The translations under genes and the position numbers were made by a program. A stretch of DNA of 64,000 nucleotides from Balaenoptera acutorostrata (lineage: Eukaryota > Chordata > Mammalia > Artiodactyla > Balaenopteridae), in contig NC_080065.1 of NCBI RefSeq assembly GCF_949987535.1, forward strand, positions 42,819,239 through 42,883,238, given 5' to 3'. Positions 46,640 to 58,140 of the stretch are shown piece after piece; within the stretch, counting starts at the first letter, position 1, and each line of letters opens with the position of its first letter. Under the pieces are notes generated by a model. It did no database searches. It had not been told where the DNA came from and worked only from the letters and a program-made list of their open reading frames with translations.

Positions 46640-47459
46640 AAACAAAGAAGAGAAAAGGTGAGAAGGAACAAGAAATATCTGGAAGAGGGTAAATGATCTT
46701 GTCAATAGTAGTTATAGGATGGAGATGAATATCAGTTTGTATTTATATACAGTAGTGGGAGGTGAAGTTGAAATGGTTGGATGAAGGAAAGATCAGGGAT
46801 GGTTTCAAAGGGTAGGCTAAGGAGTTTGGCACTTATTTGTTGATATTAAGGAGTCGAATTAATTTGGCAGTAGTATTATTTTATCTAATTTGGAAGGAGA
46901 AAAAGCTGGAAGGGGCAGATCAGCTACCCACAACGCATACTGGTTTCCCTGAAAGATAAGAAAATATCATATCTGGTAGTTGAGGTGATGTGGAGAGAGA
47001 GTCATGGGGTGTGGGTTGAAGAGCAGGAGAAACTGAGAGGTAGTTTCCTTGACTCAAGAATTTCCCTCTGACCAGAAGAGAATGTCTCCTGTTTTCTACC
47101 ATGTACCAAGTAAAATGAAATCTGTGTCTTTAAAAGTACAAGAAGAATTTCAGATTTTACTTTAGATGTGTTATTAAACATCAATTATGATCTCTTCTGA
47201 AATGTTGCTGATAATTTTAACAAAGCCTTTTTATTCGTTACGGAAAAACAGAGTGACTCATCAACAGGGAGAAAGTTAATCAGGGTTAGGAATTTAGTTA
47301 AACTGTAAAGGAACTAGAGGCTAGGATAAATCTGGGAGTCAGGGCTGGAAGAAATGTTTGCCTACAAGGCAAATGCACAGTTCTCTGCCTGGTGACAAAT
47401 AAAATGGTAGCAACATTAGCAAAGAAAGGAAAGTTTAGAAAGGAGACACTGATATCATG
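46640..47459 (-). mobile_element. Possible L2-related sequence, strongly degraded
   Basis: GGTAGGCTAAGGAGTTTGGC, TAAGGAGTCGAATTAATTTGGC and AGTCAGGGCTGGAAGAAATG have the purine-rich style of antisense L2, but the order is patchy. Confidence 0.3.
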
Positions 47460-48345
47460 GAGTCATTGATTCAATGAGCACTTGCTGATTTTCTTCTATA
47501 TCGCTTCTTTAGTCATCCAGACTGCAGTGAACAAACGACATGGTCTCCACTGTTCAGGTGCTCAGAACCTCTGGGAGAGATTCTCTTTTCTTGTAAACAA
47601 TTACAATAAAATGTGACAGCATAAAGCTGGGCACGAGGAAACGTTGGTGGAGGATGGACCAGAGAAATTGTGACAGAGGATGGTCTATTTGAGGTATGTA
47701 TTAAAAATAAATAGAAGCTCCCCAGGCCAGAAAATCAGCAAAAGACTTTAAAGGTCAGAGAGCAGTGTTTGCAGCCCTAGGGAAACCAAGACTCGGGAGC
47801 ATTCTGAGTGTTGATGAGAAATGTGGTGGGCCTGGATCCTCAGGTACTGGAAAGGGAGAAGATGCTAGAAGATATTGGTGATGATATAGATTTCAGTTTT
47901 CATTCCATTGCTAATGGGGAATCAGTGAAGTTTGTAAAGCAGAAAAAAACAGGATTATATTTACATTCTGGAAATATTAATATTGTGGTGGGATTTGAGG
48001 GTTGAGGAAGGAGGCTGGCTAGGATTTTGTTCTCTTCTCAATGAGAGACAATGAAGACCTCCTCTGGGGCTGGTAGAGGACACAGAGAAAAAGGAACAGA
48101 TTCAGGAGCTTTTTAGAAGGATGTTAACAGAAATAAGTGATGTGATAGAGGGAGAAGGTGCAAGGGGGGGGGGAAGTTATCAAGGAAGACTGCAAGGTTT
48201 CTGGTTTGTGTGACATAAAACGGATGTGTCGTTTACCGAGATACGGAAGACTGGAAGGGAAGCAGGTCTCAAGAGGAGGAGGGGCAGACAATAAATTCAT
48301 GTTGGTGTATGCTGAAATACACACTGGGAAAAAAACTCAAAGATG
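47460..48345 (-). mobile_element. Long L2 LINE fragment, antisense
   Basis: In order: ATTGATTCAATGAGCACTTGC, AACAAACGACATGGTCTCCACTG, GGGAATCAGTGAAGTTTGTAAAGC, TCAAGGAAGACTGCAAGG, TTTCTGGTTTGTGTGAC and TTTACCGAGATACGGAAGACTGGAAGG. These follow the antisense L2 ORF2-end and 3' UTR (AGGATGACTCCAAGGTTTTTGG... TTTACTGAGATGGGGAAG). Nearly 0.9 kb survives, long for an L2. A G10 run lies within it, near 48,164-48,173. Confidence 0.65.
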
Positions 48346-49623
48346 GGGCCTCTCTTCCTCTTTACCTTGATGGGAAAAAGGTGATTAGCCTATACATTTC
48401 CTTGCATCCACGATGAGAATATGATTCATTTTCTTCTCACCAGGGTTATCAGTGCAATTTAATTGTTTTAGAGGCTTTCATTTTTTGATTTAGGTAAGGA
48501 CTGTTTGGATTCCCAAACCAGCCTTGCACATTTTTGTACTATGGATTGTGCTTTGTTTTGCTGCTTTTGTTGGAACCAAGCCCGTTATTTACTGTTCTCT
48601 GTTGAAATAGCCCACGAGCAGGAGAAATGAGTTGAGCATTTGACATTCAGTATCTGGTTAATGATGTCTGCTCACTGGGCCTAACAATATTTACAGATAA
48701 GCAACTCCAAAGAATGGGACTCATATTACTGGCCCTATGTATTCAGGAAATAGAGCTTCTCTGATGATCCAATAGCCATAATCCAAATTAAACATCTGGC
48801 TTTTCCAATGTGTATTTCCTAATATTATGTGTCATTTCTTTGTAAGCACATCAAGTAGTCCACTATCTATGTGGTGAGATTTCATCCAGAAGATTTTCTT
48901 CCTCTCCCTTTACAAGTCTTAATACATGACTACTTTTACTGAAAGTATGAAATTATTTTAAGTGATAGACTTTTACTATGTAATACAAGGATACAGTCTT
49001 GGCTCTGCAAAACATTGATTTAAATTTACATTATGAGTTATTTGACTGAGAAGGTGGAGAGAGAAAGTCCTCAGGCACTGGCTAATTAAGGAGACAGGAG
49101 GTCAAGGAGAGATCATTGGAGTAAGAATCAAACTGTGACCTCCCAAATATAAGCTGTTTTCTATTTCACCATTTCCAGTATCTCTTAGCCTAGGTCCCCA
49201 GACTTTGTACATGTGTTTACGTATGAAGAGTTTAGGAAAAATAAAGAAGTGCAGAGTTAGTGGGAAAAGGCCAAGACTGGGAGTCTGAAAATCCTGTTTC
49301 TGAAATTAAGCACTGGAACTGTTCCAGCCTGAATGCTTGCTCTTTGGTGATTCTCTAACTGGAAAGAATAGTGAACAGTTATACCCAAAGGAAACCACTG
49401 TGAGTGATAATGATGCAGATGGTGATAAATATCACTTGGGTGGATGTGTAAAATACAAATCTGTGGCATGTTTTAAAATATCTACATGGGCCTTTTGAGG
49501 AGCACAAGTACATAAAAAATAGGGTGGCTTCCTTGGTATTGAATTTTTAAAATCAATTATGTAATTGGATTTTAAAAATAATCTATATTACAGACCCTGA
49601 TACCTTACCAATAATCTTTGGAC
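48346..49623. other. Unique sequence, partly enhancer-like
   Basis: The part at about 48,440-48,880 lacks repeats and reads like conserved non-coding DNA (CCTTGCACATTTTTGTAC, GGTTAATGATGTCTGC, CAGTGCAATTTAATTG). The remainder is ordinary. No gene seen. Confidence 0.25.
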
Positions 49624-49709
49624 AGAAAAAGAAGAAAAGAAAGAAGAAAAGAAATGAAGGGAAGTAGGGAAGAAAAGGAAGGAAGAAAAAAAGGAAGAAG
49701 GAAGAAAAA
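49624..49709. repeat. GAAA/GGAA purine tract
   Basis: About 85 bases of AAGAAAGAAGG-type sequence, almost free of pyrimidines. Confidence 0.93.
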
Positions 49710-50834
49710 CTAAAAAGTAAAATAATTTTTATGAAGGGAATTTTTGCATTCTTTTGAGATCAAAGAGCCTGCAAGCAACTCATTAAATAGGTGATAGTAA
49801 ATAGTAATTAAATTAAAAATATTGATTTGTATTAAGTAGCTCGTTAGTGAGGCTATCTACCATATTCATTTCTATCTTGTCCCGACTAAGCTGTTGTCAC
49901 CAAAATAAGTGTGAAATAAGCAAATACATGCACATTTACTATAGCAAACAGGCCTCCCAGATCTAATTAGACAAAGCTCTGCCCATCTGCTCTGCATTAT
50001 CATGGGGCCTGCTCAGATGGACGCTGTTTCATTACTAAAAGGCAGAGAGATGCAAATTGAATTGAACTGGACTTCCTCTCAGACAGAGACCAGGGCATGA
50101 AGTCAAACCCTTGCTGTGAACCAACAAAGCACCACTGGGAAAAAGTGGGTTGAGAGGGGATTTCTTTTTCTAAGGCCACATGTCTAGTACTTAGCAGAGG
50201 CCATAAGGGAGTGTTCATCCCATTGTTTGGTACAAGGCAACATGAGTCGCCACAATATAAACCTTGTTCACTATGCAAATTGTTGATTTTGGTACTTAGT
50301 CCCTTGTGACAGATGCCCTTTTATTAGCTGTATGTCACGGCATGTTGAATTGCATTTCACATGAGGGAGACAAAACAGCAGTCCTGACATGTGAGTTATT
50401 TCAAAAAGTTAGTAATTTGCATTTAGTACTCAGTTATACATGAAGATGAATTAAAATACTTTGATAAAACTGTTCCTCAATGTAGTGTCTCTGGTATGCA
50501 AAAATGGGCAAAGCCCCTTTTTATGTGCTGTTCCTGCCCAGGCAGTTTTAACAATTTCTCTATTAATAGGGATAATTAATTGCCAATGTTTTCAACAAGA
50601 CTGAGAAAACCCTTTGGTTTGAAAAAGTTGTAGATTCAGAGTAGCTATAAAGCTAATATATTGTATGAAAAGTTCCACATTTTGATCTTGGAAATAGGCT
50701 TTGAAATGACATTTTTCTCCATATGATGAATTTGTGCCATTTTCTTCAGTAAAAGCTATTTTCCTGCACAAATGGATGCATTTTATCCTGGATTCCATTC
50801 ATGCTTACTTTTAAAAATGTTTATCTCTTTGTAG
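49710..50834. other. Unique sequence with an enhancer-like stretch
   Basis: Between about 50,281 and 50,600, words such as TGACAGATGCCC, TTTTATTAGCTGTATGTCAC and TTAATAGGGATAATTAATTGCC, with no repeat signature, give the look of conserved non-coding DNA. A minus-strand 92-codon ORF (50000-50278) has no recognised domain. Confidence 0.25.
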
Positions 50835-50920
50835 AAATGCACTCTAATAAGGATCCAGTCTTCCAAGCGTCAAAAGGAGCAAAAGAATTAGGCTTTATGT
50901 TAAATTTAAAGGTTTTTCCT
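50835..50920 (+). CDS. Candidate internal exon of an unidentified gene (86 bp)
   Basis: The acceptor is TTTATCTCTTTGTAG and the donor is CCT|GTAAGTA, a near-consensus GTAAGT. In the one open frame the segment supplies two bases of a split codon and then 28 codons, MHSNKDPVFQASKGAKEL followed by GFMLNLKVFP. The other two frames have stops. It enters in phase 1 and leaves in phase 0. A strong donor and a decent acceptor around an open frame can occur by chance. I do not recognise the peptide. Confidence 0.2.
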
Positions 50921-52843
50921 GTAAGTACTTTTCCTAATAAAAGGTTATACTATATCAAAAGAGAACTACATACAACTGGTAAAATCTTAAAAACTGGAGA
51001 CCTCTAGAGACAGATTCAATGTTTCTTCTTGTACTTCCAGCAACAGGTAAACTTGAAGTAAGGGGAAAGAAGTTCTGGGCCCAGGCCTTCCCTGTCTGTT
51101 CTTTATTCTCCACCCAAAGGGTTTATTCCCAGGTTGTTTCTGGATACAGACCTTCTCAGCTATTAAAAACCACCCCCAGGCTCCTAGAGAAGATCAGATA
51201 AACAGCTCTACCCTGCAAGAATAATTAATGAGGTTTAAAGTGTTGTTTCTGTCATTCACACTTCTCCTAAAAAGCTAAAATTTTATTTTCTATAGACTGG
51301 AGTCATTACTTCCAAACGGGAAGAAAATACCTTTTAGTGTTGGGACAGCAGACACTTGTGTCTCATGACACAGTCCAACACTTATGGTAGACATCAGTGA
51401 TTGACCATAAAAGCCCTGTCAGCCTAGTGCTCGATGTGTTCATTGCTATCCTACCTTTTGATAAGATGAAGACTTTGCTATCCTTGCTCTGGAAGACCAA
51501 CCTGAACCTCAAATAGAAGTGGTTGTTTGAGCCCTGGATGGAGTAAATCCTCTGGGTTGGCCTGAAAAATCCAGAAAAGGAACTTCAGTGAATGTCGTGG
51601 TGCCTTTCCTGTTTAGTTGGGTTGAATAAAGCACACACCAAATAGTGTTCAGATCCAACAATTCCTTTTGCTTACACAGCTTCCTTGGAGCTACCCCCAC
51701 CTTTTGTAAATCTCTGTATTGTGTCATCTGTGACCTGAACACCTGGGGTCAATCCTGCCTTTTGGATGTCCCATTTGGCTTGTTCCTTGCCATTCATACA
51801 ATGACAGTCAGTCTGGACCCCATGCCTTTAACTCTCCCCTCAATTACTACTCTCACTAGTCCCCTTTCTTTGTTGTCACAGGTGCACACCACTCTACTTG
51901 CTTGTTCTAACATCCTGGGTGTTTTGTTTTTTTTTTTGGTCGTAGGTCGTTGTTGTTTGCCTTTTTTTTTCTTTGTTGTTGAGTATATAAACCTGTATCC
52001 ATGTATCTAGTTACCTTGCCTATACCTTGCTCTGCCTACTCATCTGCCCAGACTTGTCTGCATATGGATTGCTGTGTTTCTAAAAGGTTTCTTTGCTAAC
52101 TCTGTGCCCAGATCATCATCCCCTTTTGAGTCTTTTTGCTGACTCTGTCTACTGTTGATCATTCTAATAGCTTATTACACACTTAACTTTTGGCATGACA
52201 AAAAAGCTGTTCCTTCATGAAATGAAGTTTTATTTGTTGTCATTTAGTTACCAAATGATGCTGCAAATGAGCATTTCAGGGGAAATAGCACCTTCCCACT
52301 TTTCCTGACATTGTAGGATATAAGTAACAGCCTATGTTCCTGAGATCAGCCCTTGCCACAAGGAAGAAAAGACTGCAGTGATGAATTTTTAGATGATATA
52401 CCAAACAATTTAACCTGATCCAGAGACATTGCTTAGCTGATTCTATATCTTGACACCAAAAAAATTATGCAGATAAAATCATTAACAACAAATGGTTGAT
52501 TAAGAAAACGGTTTTGATTCATGGAACTTTTAAATTACCTAAATTTAAATTTTGTTTCTAATGTGTATTCAATGAACTTATTGATAATATCTTCAATTCA
52601 TTCTAATTATAAAATAAGATGTGATCAGACTTATGATGATACTGTGAACAGACACTTCAGACCTGGGGATATTTGAACAAGAATTGGGATAGGAGAAGAG
52701 ATAGGAAAAGTTACATGAGGTGGATGACTGAGAGGGAGACATACATCCAGAGTCAGGCATAATTCATTCCATCTTTTGTGAAAGAATTTATCTAAGACAA
52801 AGATCTAAAACTCAGGTATGTCAGGGGGCCAGGCCTGTGACAT
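50921..52843. other. Unique sequence with several accidental-looking ORFs
   Basis: A 121-codon plus ORF (51645-52010) overlaps a 77-codon minus ORF (51509-51742). The plus ORF ends in T-rich low complexity (LFFFL, PFFFFV). No repeat family is recognised and no splice signals organise these into a gene. A T-rich patch spans about 51,927-51,977. Confidence 0.35.
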
Positions 52844-52881
52844 AAATGTGTACTATCAGCTGAAATGTGTACAATCAGCTG
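52844..52881 (+). repeat. Two-unit 19-bp tandem duplication
   Basis: AAATGTGTACTATCAGCTG is followed immediately by AAATGTGTACAATCAGCTG, with one mismatch. Confidence 0.95.
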
Positions 52882-53568
52882 GGTATTAGAAAGTGTGGGA
52901 ACTGTTGAAATCTTTAGAGTACATGGCCTGCTATTCAGCTCCACCTATTTGTGGCCATCTTTTAATATTTCAAAAGAAGCCAGGAATCCAGATTATTATG
53001 TGAAATTTGTCAATTTATGAATTCCAATTCAAATATCAAAAAACCCCATGCACCCCCCAAATGTCTGCAGTTCTCATCATAGCCTGTGGGCTGCCAGTGT
53101 ACAATCTTAGGTATATGTTTATTAAACTTATTTTATGTCTAACCAAACCATAATTCTTGCAGAGAAAAATCTTCCTCCTTAAGGGATTGGTATATGGTAG
53201 TTTAGGTCTCATTGAGACTAGTAATTAATAACCTCTCAATACATATTTGCTGAATGAATGTTGATAATTGCCTATTAAAGTAAAATCACACATACTTTGT
53301 CTACTCTTATAGTACATCAAGCTAATGTAGCAGATTATTATAGAGGGATTATAGACATACCCATTCTACAAACCATACTGAAATTAGCTTAAGTCTGATT
53401 CTTAAATATAAACAGAAATTAAATTTGCTATTGCAGTATGTTGATGGTTGGAAGTTCTCAGCTTCATGGCATTGATAATTTTTATTTTTATCAAAAAATT
53501 TTAATGATGATTAAATATTCTAAGATCAGAGATTTTTAGTTGGCCTACATTATTCTTTTTATAAAAGT
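52882..53568. other. Unique AT-rich sequence
   Basis: A short L2-like tail (CTCAATACATATTTGCTGAATGAATG) at about 53,235-53,262 is the only recognisable piece. Confidence 0.4.
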
Positions 53569-53575
53569 AAACCAG

Positions 53576-54295
53576 GTCCATCAACAGATGAATGGATAAA
53601 GAAGGTGTGGTATAGATACACAATGGAATAGTACTCAGCCATAAAAAAGAAGGAAATTTTGCCATTTGCAGCAACATGGATGAATTGCATGTATTCACTT
53701 ATATGTGGAATCTAAAAAACACAACAAACTAGTGGATGAAACAAAAAAGAAGCAGACTCACAGATATAGAGAACAAACTAGTGGTTACCAGCGGGGAGAG
53801 GGAAGCATGGAGGGGCAAGATAGCAGTAGGGGAAAGAAAAGGGTTACTAGGTGATTGTATAAAATCATGTGTGTGGGGCTTCCCTGGTGGCGCAGTGGTT
53901 GAGAATCTGCCTGCTAATGCAGGGGACACAGGTTCGAGCCCTGGTCTGGGAAGATCCCACATGCCGTGGAGCAACTAGGCCCGTGAGCCACAATTACTGA
54001 GCCTGCGCGTCTGGAGCCTGTGCTCCGCAACAAGAGAGGCCGCGATAGTGAGAGGCCCGCACACCGCGATGAAGAGTGGCCCCGACTTGCCGCAACTAGA
54101 GAAAACCCTCGCACAGAAACGAAGACCCCACACAGCCAAAAATAAATAAATAAATAAATAAAAGATAGTATCATGTAATGACAATTCTATAAATCTGGGT
54201 TTAAAAAAAAAATCATGTGTGTGAAACTTTTGAAAATTGTAAAGCACTATAGAACTGAAAGAATCCCTTTTTCAATTAAAAAATGCAAAACAATA
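53576..54295 (+). mobile_element. LINE-1 3' end, sense, interrupted by a CHR SINE
   Basis: TCCATCAACAGATGAATGG, GGTATAGATACACAATGG, CAGCAACATGGATGAATTGC and ACTTATATGTGGAATCTAAA, then a 3' UTR ending AAATTGTAAAGCACTATAG. The two halves (to 53,875 and from 54,224) join cleanly once the SINE and one target-duplication copy are removed. A short possible L1 duplication AAACCAG lies at 53569-53575 and 54296-54302. The copy is 5'-truncated and has a small internal gap after ATGGATGA. Confidence 0.9.
53876..54208 (+). mobile_element. CHR-type tRNA-derived SINE with extra 3' sequence
   Basis: Begins GGGCTTCCCTGGTGGCGCAG, with a pol III A box TGGCGCAGTGG (53888-53898) and a B box GGTTCGAGCC (53931-53940). 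The CHR body follows, ending CACAGCCAAAAATAAATAAA and (AAAT)n to 54163. A further 39 bases (GATAGTATCATGTAATGACA onward) and a second A-run precede a perfect 15-bp target-site duplication AAAATCATGTGTGTG (53861-53875, 54209-54223). The ORFs over the SINE are not genes. Confidence 0.95.
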
Positions 54296-54302
54296 AAACC
54301 AG

Positions 54303-56619
54303 TTTGTGCATTTATTTTCCACCAGAAGTTAGTTCTTTCATTTGGCAGAGTGGAATAATGCAGAGGCACTCATGGTATAGCCTACTTGGATCAAGATGTC
54401 TTGGAGCAATATTACAATATCTGCTTTAGGGCCTGTAGTATTCTTCAAGGTCTGTGTTCAGTAGTATCCTTGAGTTGATTTTAAATTATTTTTAATGAAG
54501 CATTCAAATTTGCATTTATTAGCAATAAATTATTTAAATATTTAGGTATAACGAGTGTAATCCATTATAACATGGTGTTTTGGTTACTGTTTTTTTCATA
54601 TTTCGAAGGGAAAGAGTTTGTGCAATAATTATCAGTGTTAACTTTGCTGTGGAAGTATAAATCAGAGGGAATGGCTTAAATGTCAGGTTTTTTGATTTGT
54701 ATTTGTAATGGGCTATTTTAACGTCAGGATTTGATTGGTTCTTCTTTCAGATGCCTGCACACAAAATGGCCTGAGACCATTCTCCAGTGACTGATTAGGC
54801 ACCACAAATACCCATGTATCATCATGTAAAAATAGATACTAGTACAGGCAAAACTTGCCAGTAATGTCAAATAGATCTTTAAGCACTGGGTATAAGTGCC
54901 TGTCCCTGAAGTGGAATAACTTATTGCATCTTCTCTGAAGTGGATAGAGGCTGAATCTGGACTTCGGGAGTTTGTTGACTTTTTAGGTAGTTCCCTGCGA
55001 GAGAAAGAACACTTGAGAAATAGCTTAGTCTTCCCAACTTAGCTGGGATAGTTTGATGATGTACGGATTATGACAACTAAGTTTGGAGGGTGCTACTGCC
55101 ACTGTCCTCTTGGTTGCTGTTTACCCCTCTGCTATAAAGCCATATTTTATGATAGAGGCAGTAGATAGCCTTAACTATCACTAAATACTGCCTCTCTATA
55201 GGCTATTCTGTCAGCCAGCCATATTGCTTTATATTTGTGCATGAGATTTCGATCAGTGTGTACAAGTTGTGGTAGAACAACTTTAGCATTAACTGAAAGT
55301 AAGTAAGAAATGTCAGCGCAAGAAGGGTGGACTGAAGCCATGGTCAAAGTTTGGGTGAATATGAGGAATGTATTGGCTATACGTGGTTTTAGTGCTATAG
55401 GCTGAAATTAGGCACAGTGAATAAGAATGGCAAAAAGTGAGACTAAGAAAATGGGCAGAAAATGGGAGGAGTTATCAAACTGCCCAATCTTAAGGTCTAA
55501 AAGCAGCAGGAGGCTTTCTGATAGTCAAAACGTTTATACATCTGTGAGTGTTGTTGAAAAAAAAGGGGGGGGAGTTTTTAGGTGGATACTTATTAGGGAA
55601 GAATTTTTACATTGCATAAAATAATGTCAGATATTTAACAGTAATTTATCCTGCCATACTGACTATGATTGCAAAACATATTAGCCAGAAAAAAAAATAG
55701 GATGGAGAAAAAAATAAGAGTGAGTTGTTTTCATGGAAATACCCACTCTCAGATTAAGGAGTACATTTAAGAAAGTAACCTCTATTTCTGCCCTTCAAAG
55801 TCTGTTTATGTTAATTTAAGGCCACAAGTATTTCCTCAAACATGCTTAAGTAAAATATAGATATGTATATGTATATATGTATATATTTTGGTTACCATTT
55901 CTATAAAAATTTTTTTTAAGATAATGCATACTGCTAACTTCTTTTCACTGAAATAATTCAATACCCTAGTTACAGCAAGTTTACAAGAAATGCAAAACTT
56001 CTAAACCCAAATTATGACTGTATATCTTAAGTAAAAACAACAGATTATTTAACAGTTATAAAATTTATTTTCTGAAAATGGGCTTGTGTTCATAATTAAG
56101 AAAAATGATTTGTTTTCATCTTTTTCTCCAAGAGCCCTTTGAGCATGTTTGTGAAATGAGAATTAGGATGCCTACTTGACTGGCTGGTAATGAATAGGAA
56201 ATGTGACAATACGTGTACAATACGACCAATGTGTCTAAAGAAAACTCTACTTGATCAATAGATAGATGACTATTTCTCTACCTTCCCTCCACTATGGCAC
56301 CTTCCCTCCACCTTACTATTCCAATCTGCCTCTTATTTGGACCATCTGTGGCCAGTATTCACAGCACATATTACCTGGTGAGCGTCAAAAATCTTTAGTT
56401 ATTTTCTATCTTTAATTGTCTGAAGTGTTTCTTTTTGAGCAAGGTTGTAAAGTTGTATTTATTTTATATCAAGAAATATTCTTAGGTAAGTCCAGTATCC
56501 CAAATTTCCCGGGGCCATTCTGAACCACAGCAGATCACACATAGTTCTCCAAATATCACATAACCTTTGCAAATTTTGTGCTTCTGATCATTCTCTAGAA
56601 TCCCATTAATAGCTTTATT
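54303..56619. other. Unique AT-rich sequence
   Basis: A TATG-type simple repeat lies at 55857-55888 and a G8 run at about 55,564-55,571. A 19-bp imperfect tandem of CCTTCCCTCCAC occurs at about 56,281-56,312. No gene recognised. Confidence 0.4.
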
Positions 56620-56815
56620 GTCTTGGTATCCAAAGCATTTGAAGATACCTTATTCTTGACAGTATATTGAATTCACTAGTATTCTCTGACTTAAAAAATG
56701 ACATTTTTTTAGAATAAGGATCATGCATTCTTTAAAGTTGTTATCTCTGGTGCTTAACATAGAGTCTGGCCTATGTCGGGTATGCAATAAGCAATTGTTG
56801 AGTAAATGAGTAAAT
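56620..56815 (+). mobile_element. L2 LINE 3' end, degraded
   Basis: GGTGCTTAACATAGAGTCTGGCC, GTATGCAATAAGCAATTGTTGAG and TAAATGAGTAAAT match the terminal L2 motif. The upstream extent is uncertain. Confidence 0.6.
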
Positions 56816-57789
56816 TAGACCATTACATATTAACCAAATATAGAAATCAGGAGTGAAGCTGTGCTCCAGCAAGGCAGGATGCAACCTTTGATTGATGTCC
56901 TGATGAATGGAGGCTGGAATGTAGGTATTCAACACACACCAAGGCTATAACCTAGGATGCGGTACAATTTGCAAGGAACTAAACTCAACTCCTCCCTTCC
57001 CCCAATCAGGAAACATATCAGAATGAGAATGAGTGAGAGCATGGTATTTAGGGACAACCATGGATTTATTAAAAAATAAAACCAAGAAAATCATTTACAA
57101 AGTTTTCTACGATTCGTTCAGAAGCATGCTTCTAAAAGGAAATGATTATGAAGGAAATGTTCTCTGTAAAGGTTAAATACATTACTATTTTTATAGAAAA
57201 CATTATTTTTTTGTTTAAATACAAGTCAGAAAGAGATAACATTTCATAGAAATTTTTAAGCCTTTGACTTTACCAGTACTTCTATATTCCATTTTGGGAA
57301 ATCTGCAATGGTTACTGAAGTATCTGAGAAGTCCTGCAGTAGAAGTATAGCTTGGTATATAGCTAACAAGCATTTGTATTAGCTATGTCCTAATTATAAT
57401 CATCTCTTATCGAACTTAATCCTAAAGATTAACTTATCTATATTTTCAGTTAAATCTCTGATTTTCTAAAATTGATCTGGGATACCATCTTCTAGAAGAT
57501 TCTCAAACCTACTGAAAAAATAAGACTGTTGCTTAATTACAGAAGGGTCCAGCTTTTGCCTACATGTGAGGTAGAATGGAGAACCAATTACCTCTCCCAA
57601 ATTAGGAAAACATTTTGATAATTTGAGGTAATTTTAGTGCCTAAGTGTATACTCCCACAATACATGTTGTCTATGTGGGCATTGTATTTTTTTCTTGTCC
57701 TAGAAGGGGAGAGTTAAACAGAATATATGATTTACTATATAACTTATCATCTATTCCACACTACTAAATTCAATTCCTTTTAATGGTAT
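56816..57789. other. Unique AT-rich sequence
   Basis: Nothing recognised. Confidence 0.4.
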
Positions 57790-58140
57790 TAGGATAAGCT
57801 ATGCAAAGCTAGCAAACAAATCCCAAATTTCAGCAGCTTATGACAATAAAGGTCTATTCCTTGATCACCCTATGTATCTGTTGTGGTGAACTAGGGACAC
57901 CCTTCTGCTTTGACTTCACTAAATGACTGAGGCTGACAGAGAAGCCACAATCTGGAAATTCTTACTTTTGGCGATTCAGTGTTTCTGCTCAGAACTGACA
58001 TGTGTCACTTCCACACTCGTTTTTGTGTTAAAGTGAGTCACACCCACATAAACATCAAGGAAACAGGGGAACACAATTCCCTCTTTGACACAGAAGTTGA
58101 AAAGAGCTACATATGACTGCATAGTAGTAATGTTACCATA
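57790..58140 (-). mobile_element. LTR-like fossil (MaLR/ERVL type), antisense
   Basis: AAATCCCAAATTTCAGCAGCTTATGACAATAAAGGTCTATTCC, CTGACAGAGAAGCCACAATCTGG, ACTGACATGTGTCACTTCC and AAAGTGAGTCACACCCACA follow a common antisense mammalian LTR layout. Family not fixed. Confidence 0.5.

Noticed and set aside
51019..51201. Possible exon after TACTTCCAG (51,039) with an immediate GGTAAAC donor
   Set aside because: The implied exon is only a few bases long and the downstream ORF has no donor, so it is likely chance.
53881..53960. tRNA-like A and B boxes
   Set aside because: They are the internal pol III promoter of a CHR SINE. No cloverleaf with a plausible acceptor stem or anticodon arm is kept, so it is not a tRNA gene.
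53736..54247. Overlapping 80-90-codon ORFs on both strands
   Set aside because: They run through the CHR SINE and nested L1. The GC-rich SINE body simply lacks stops.
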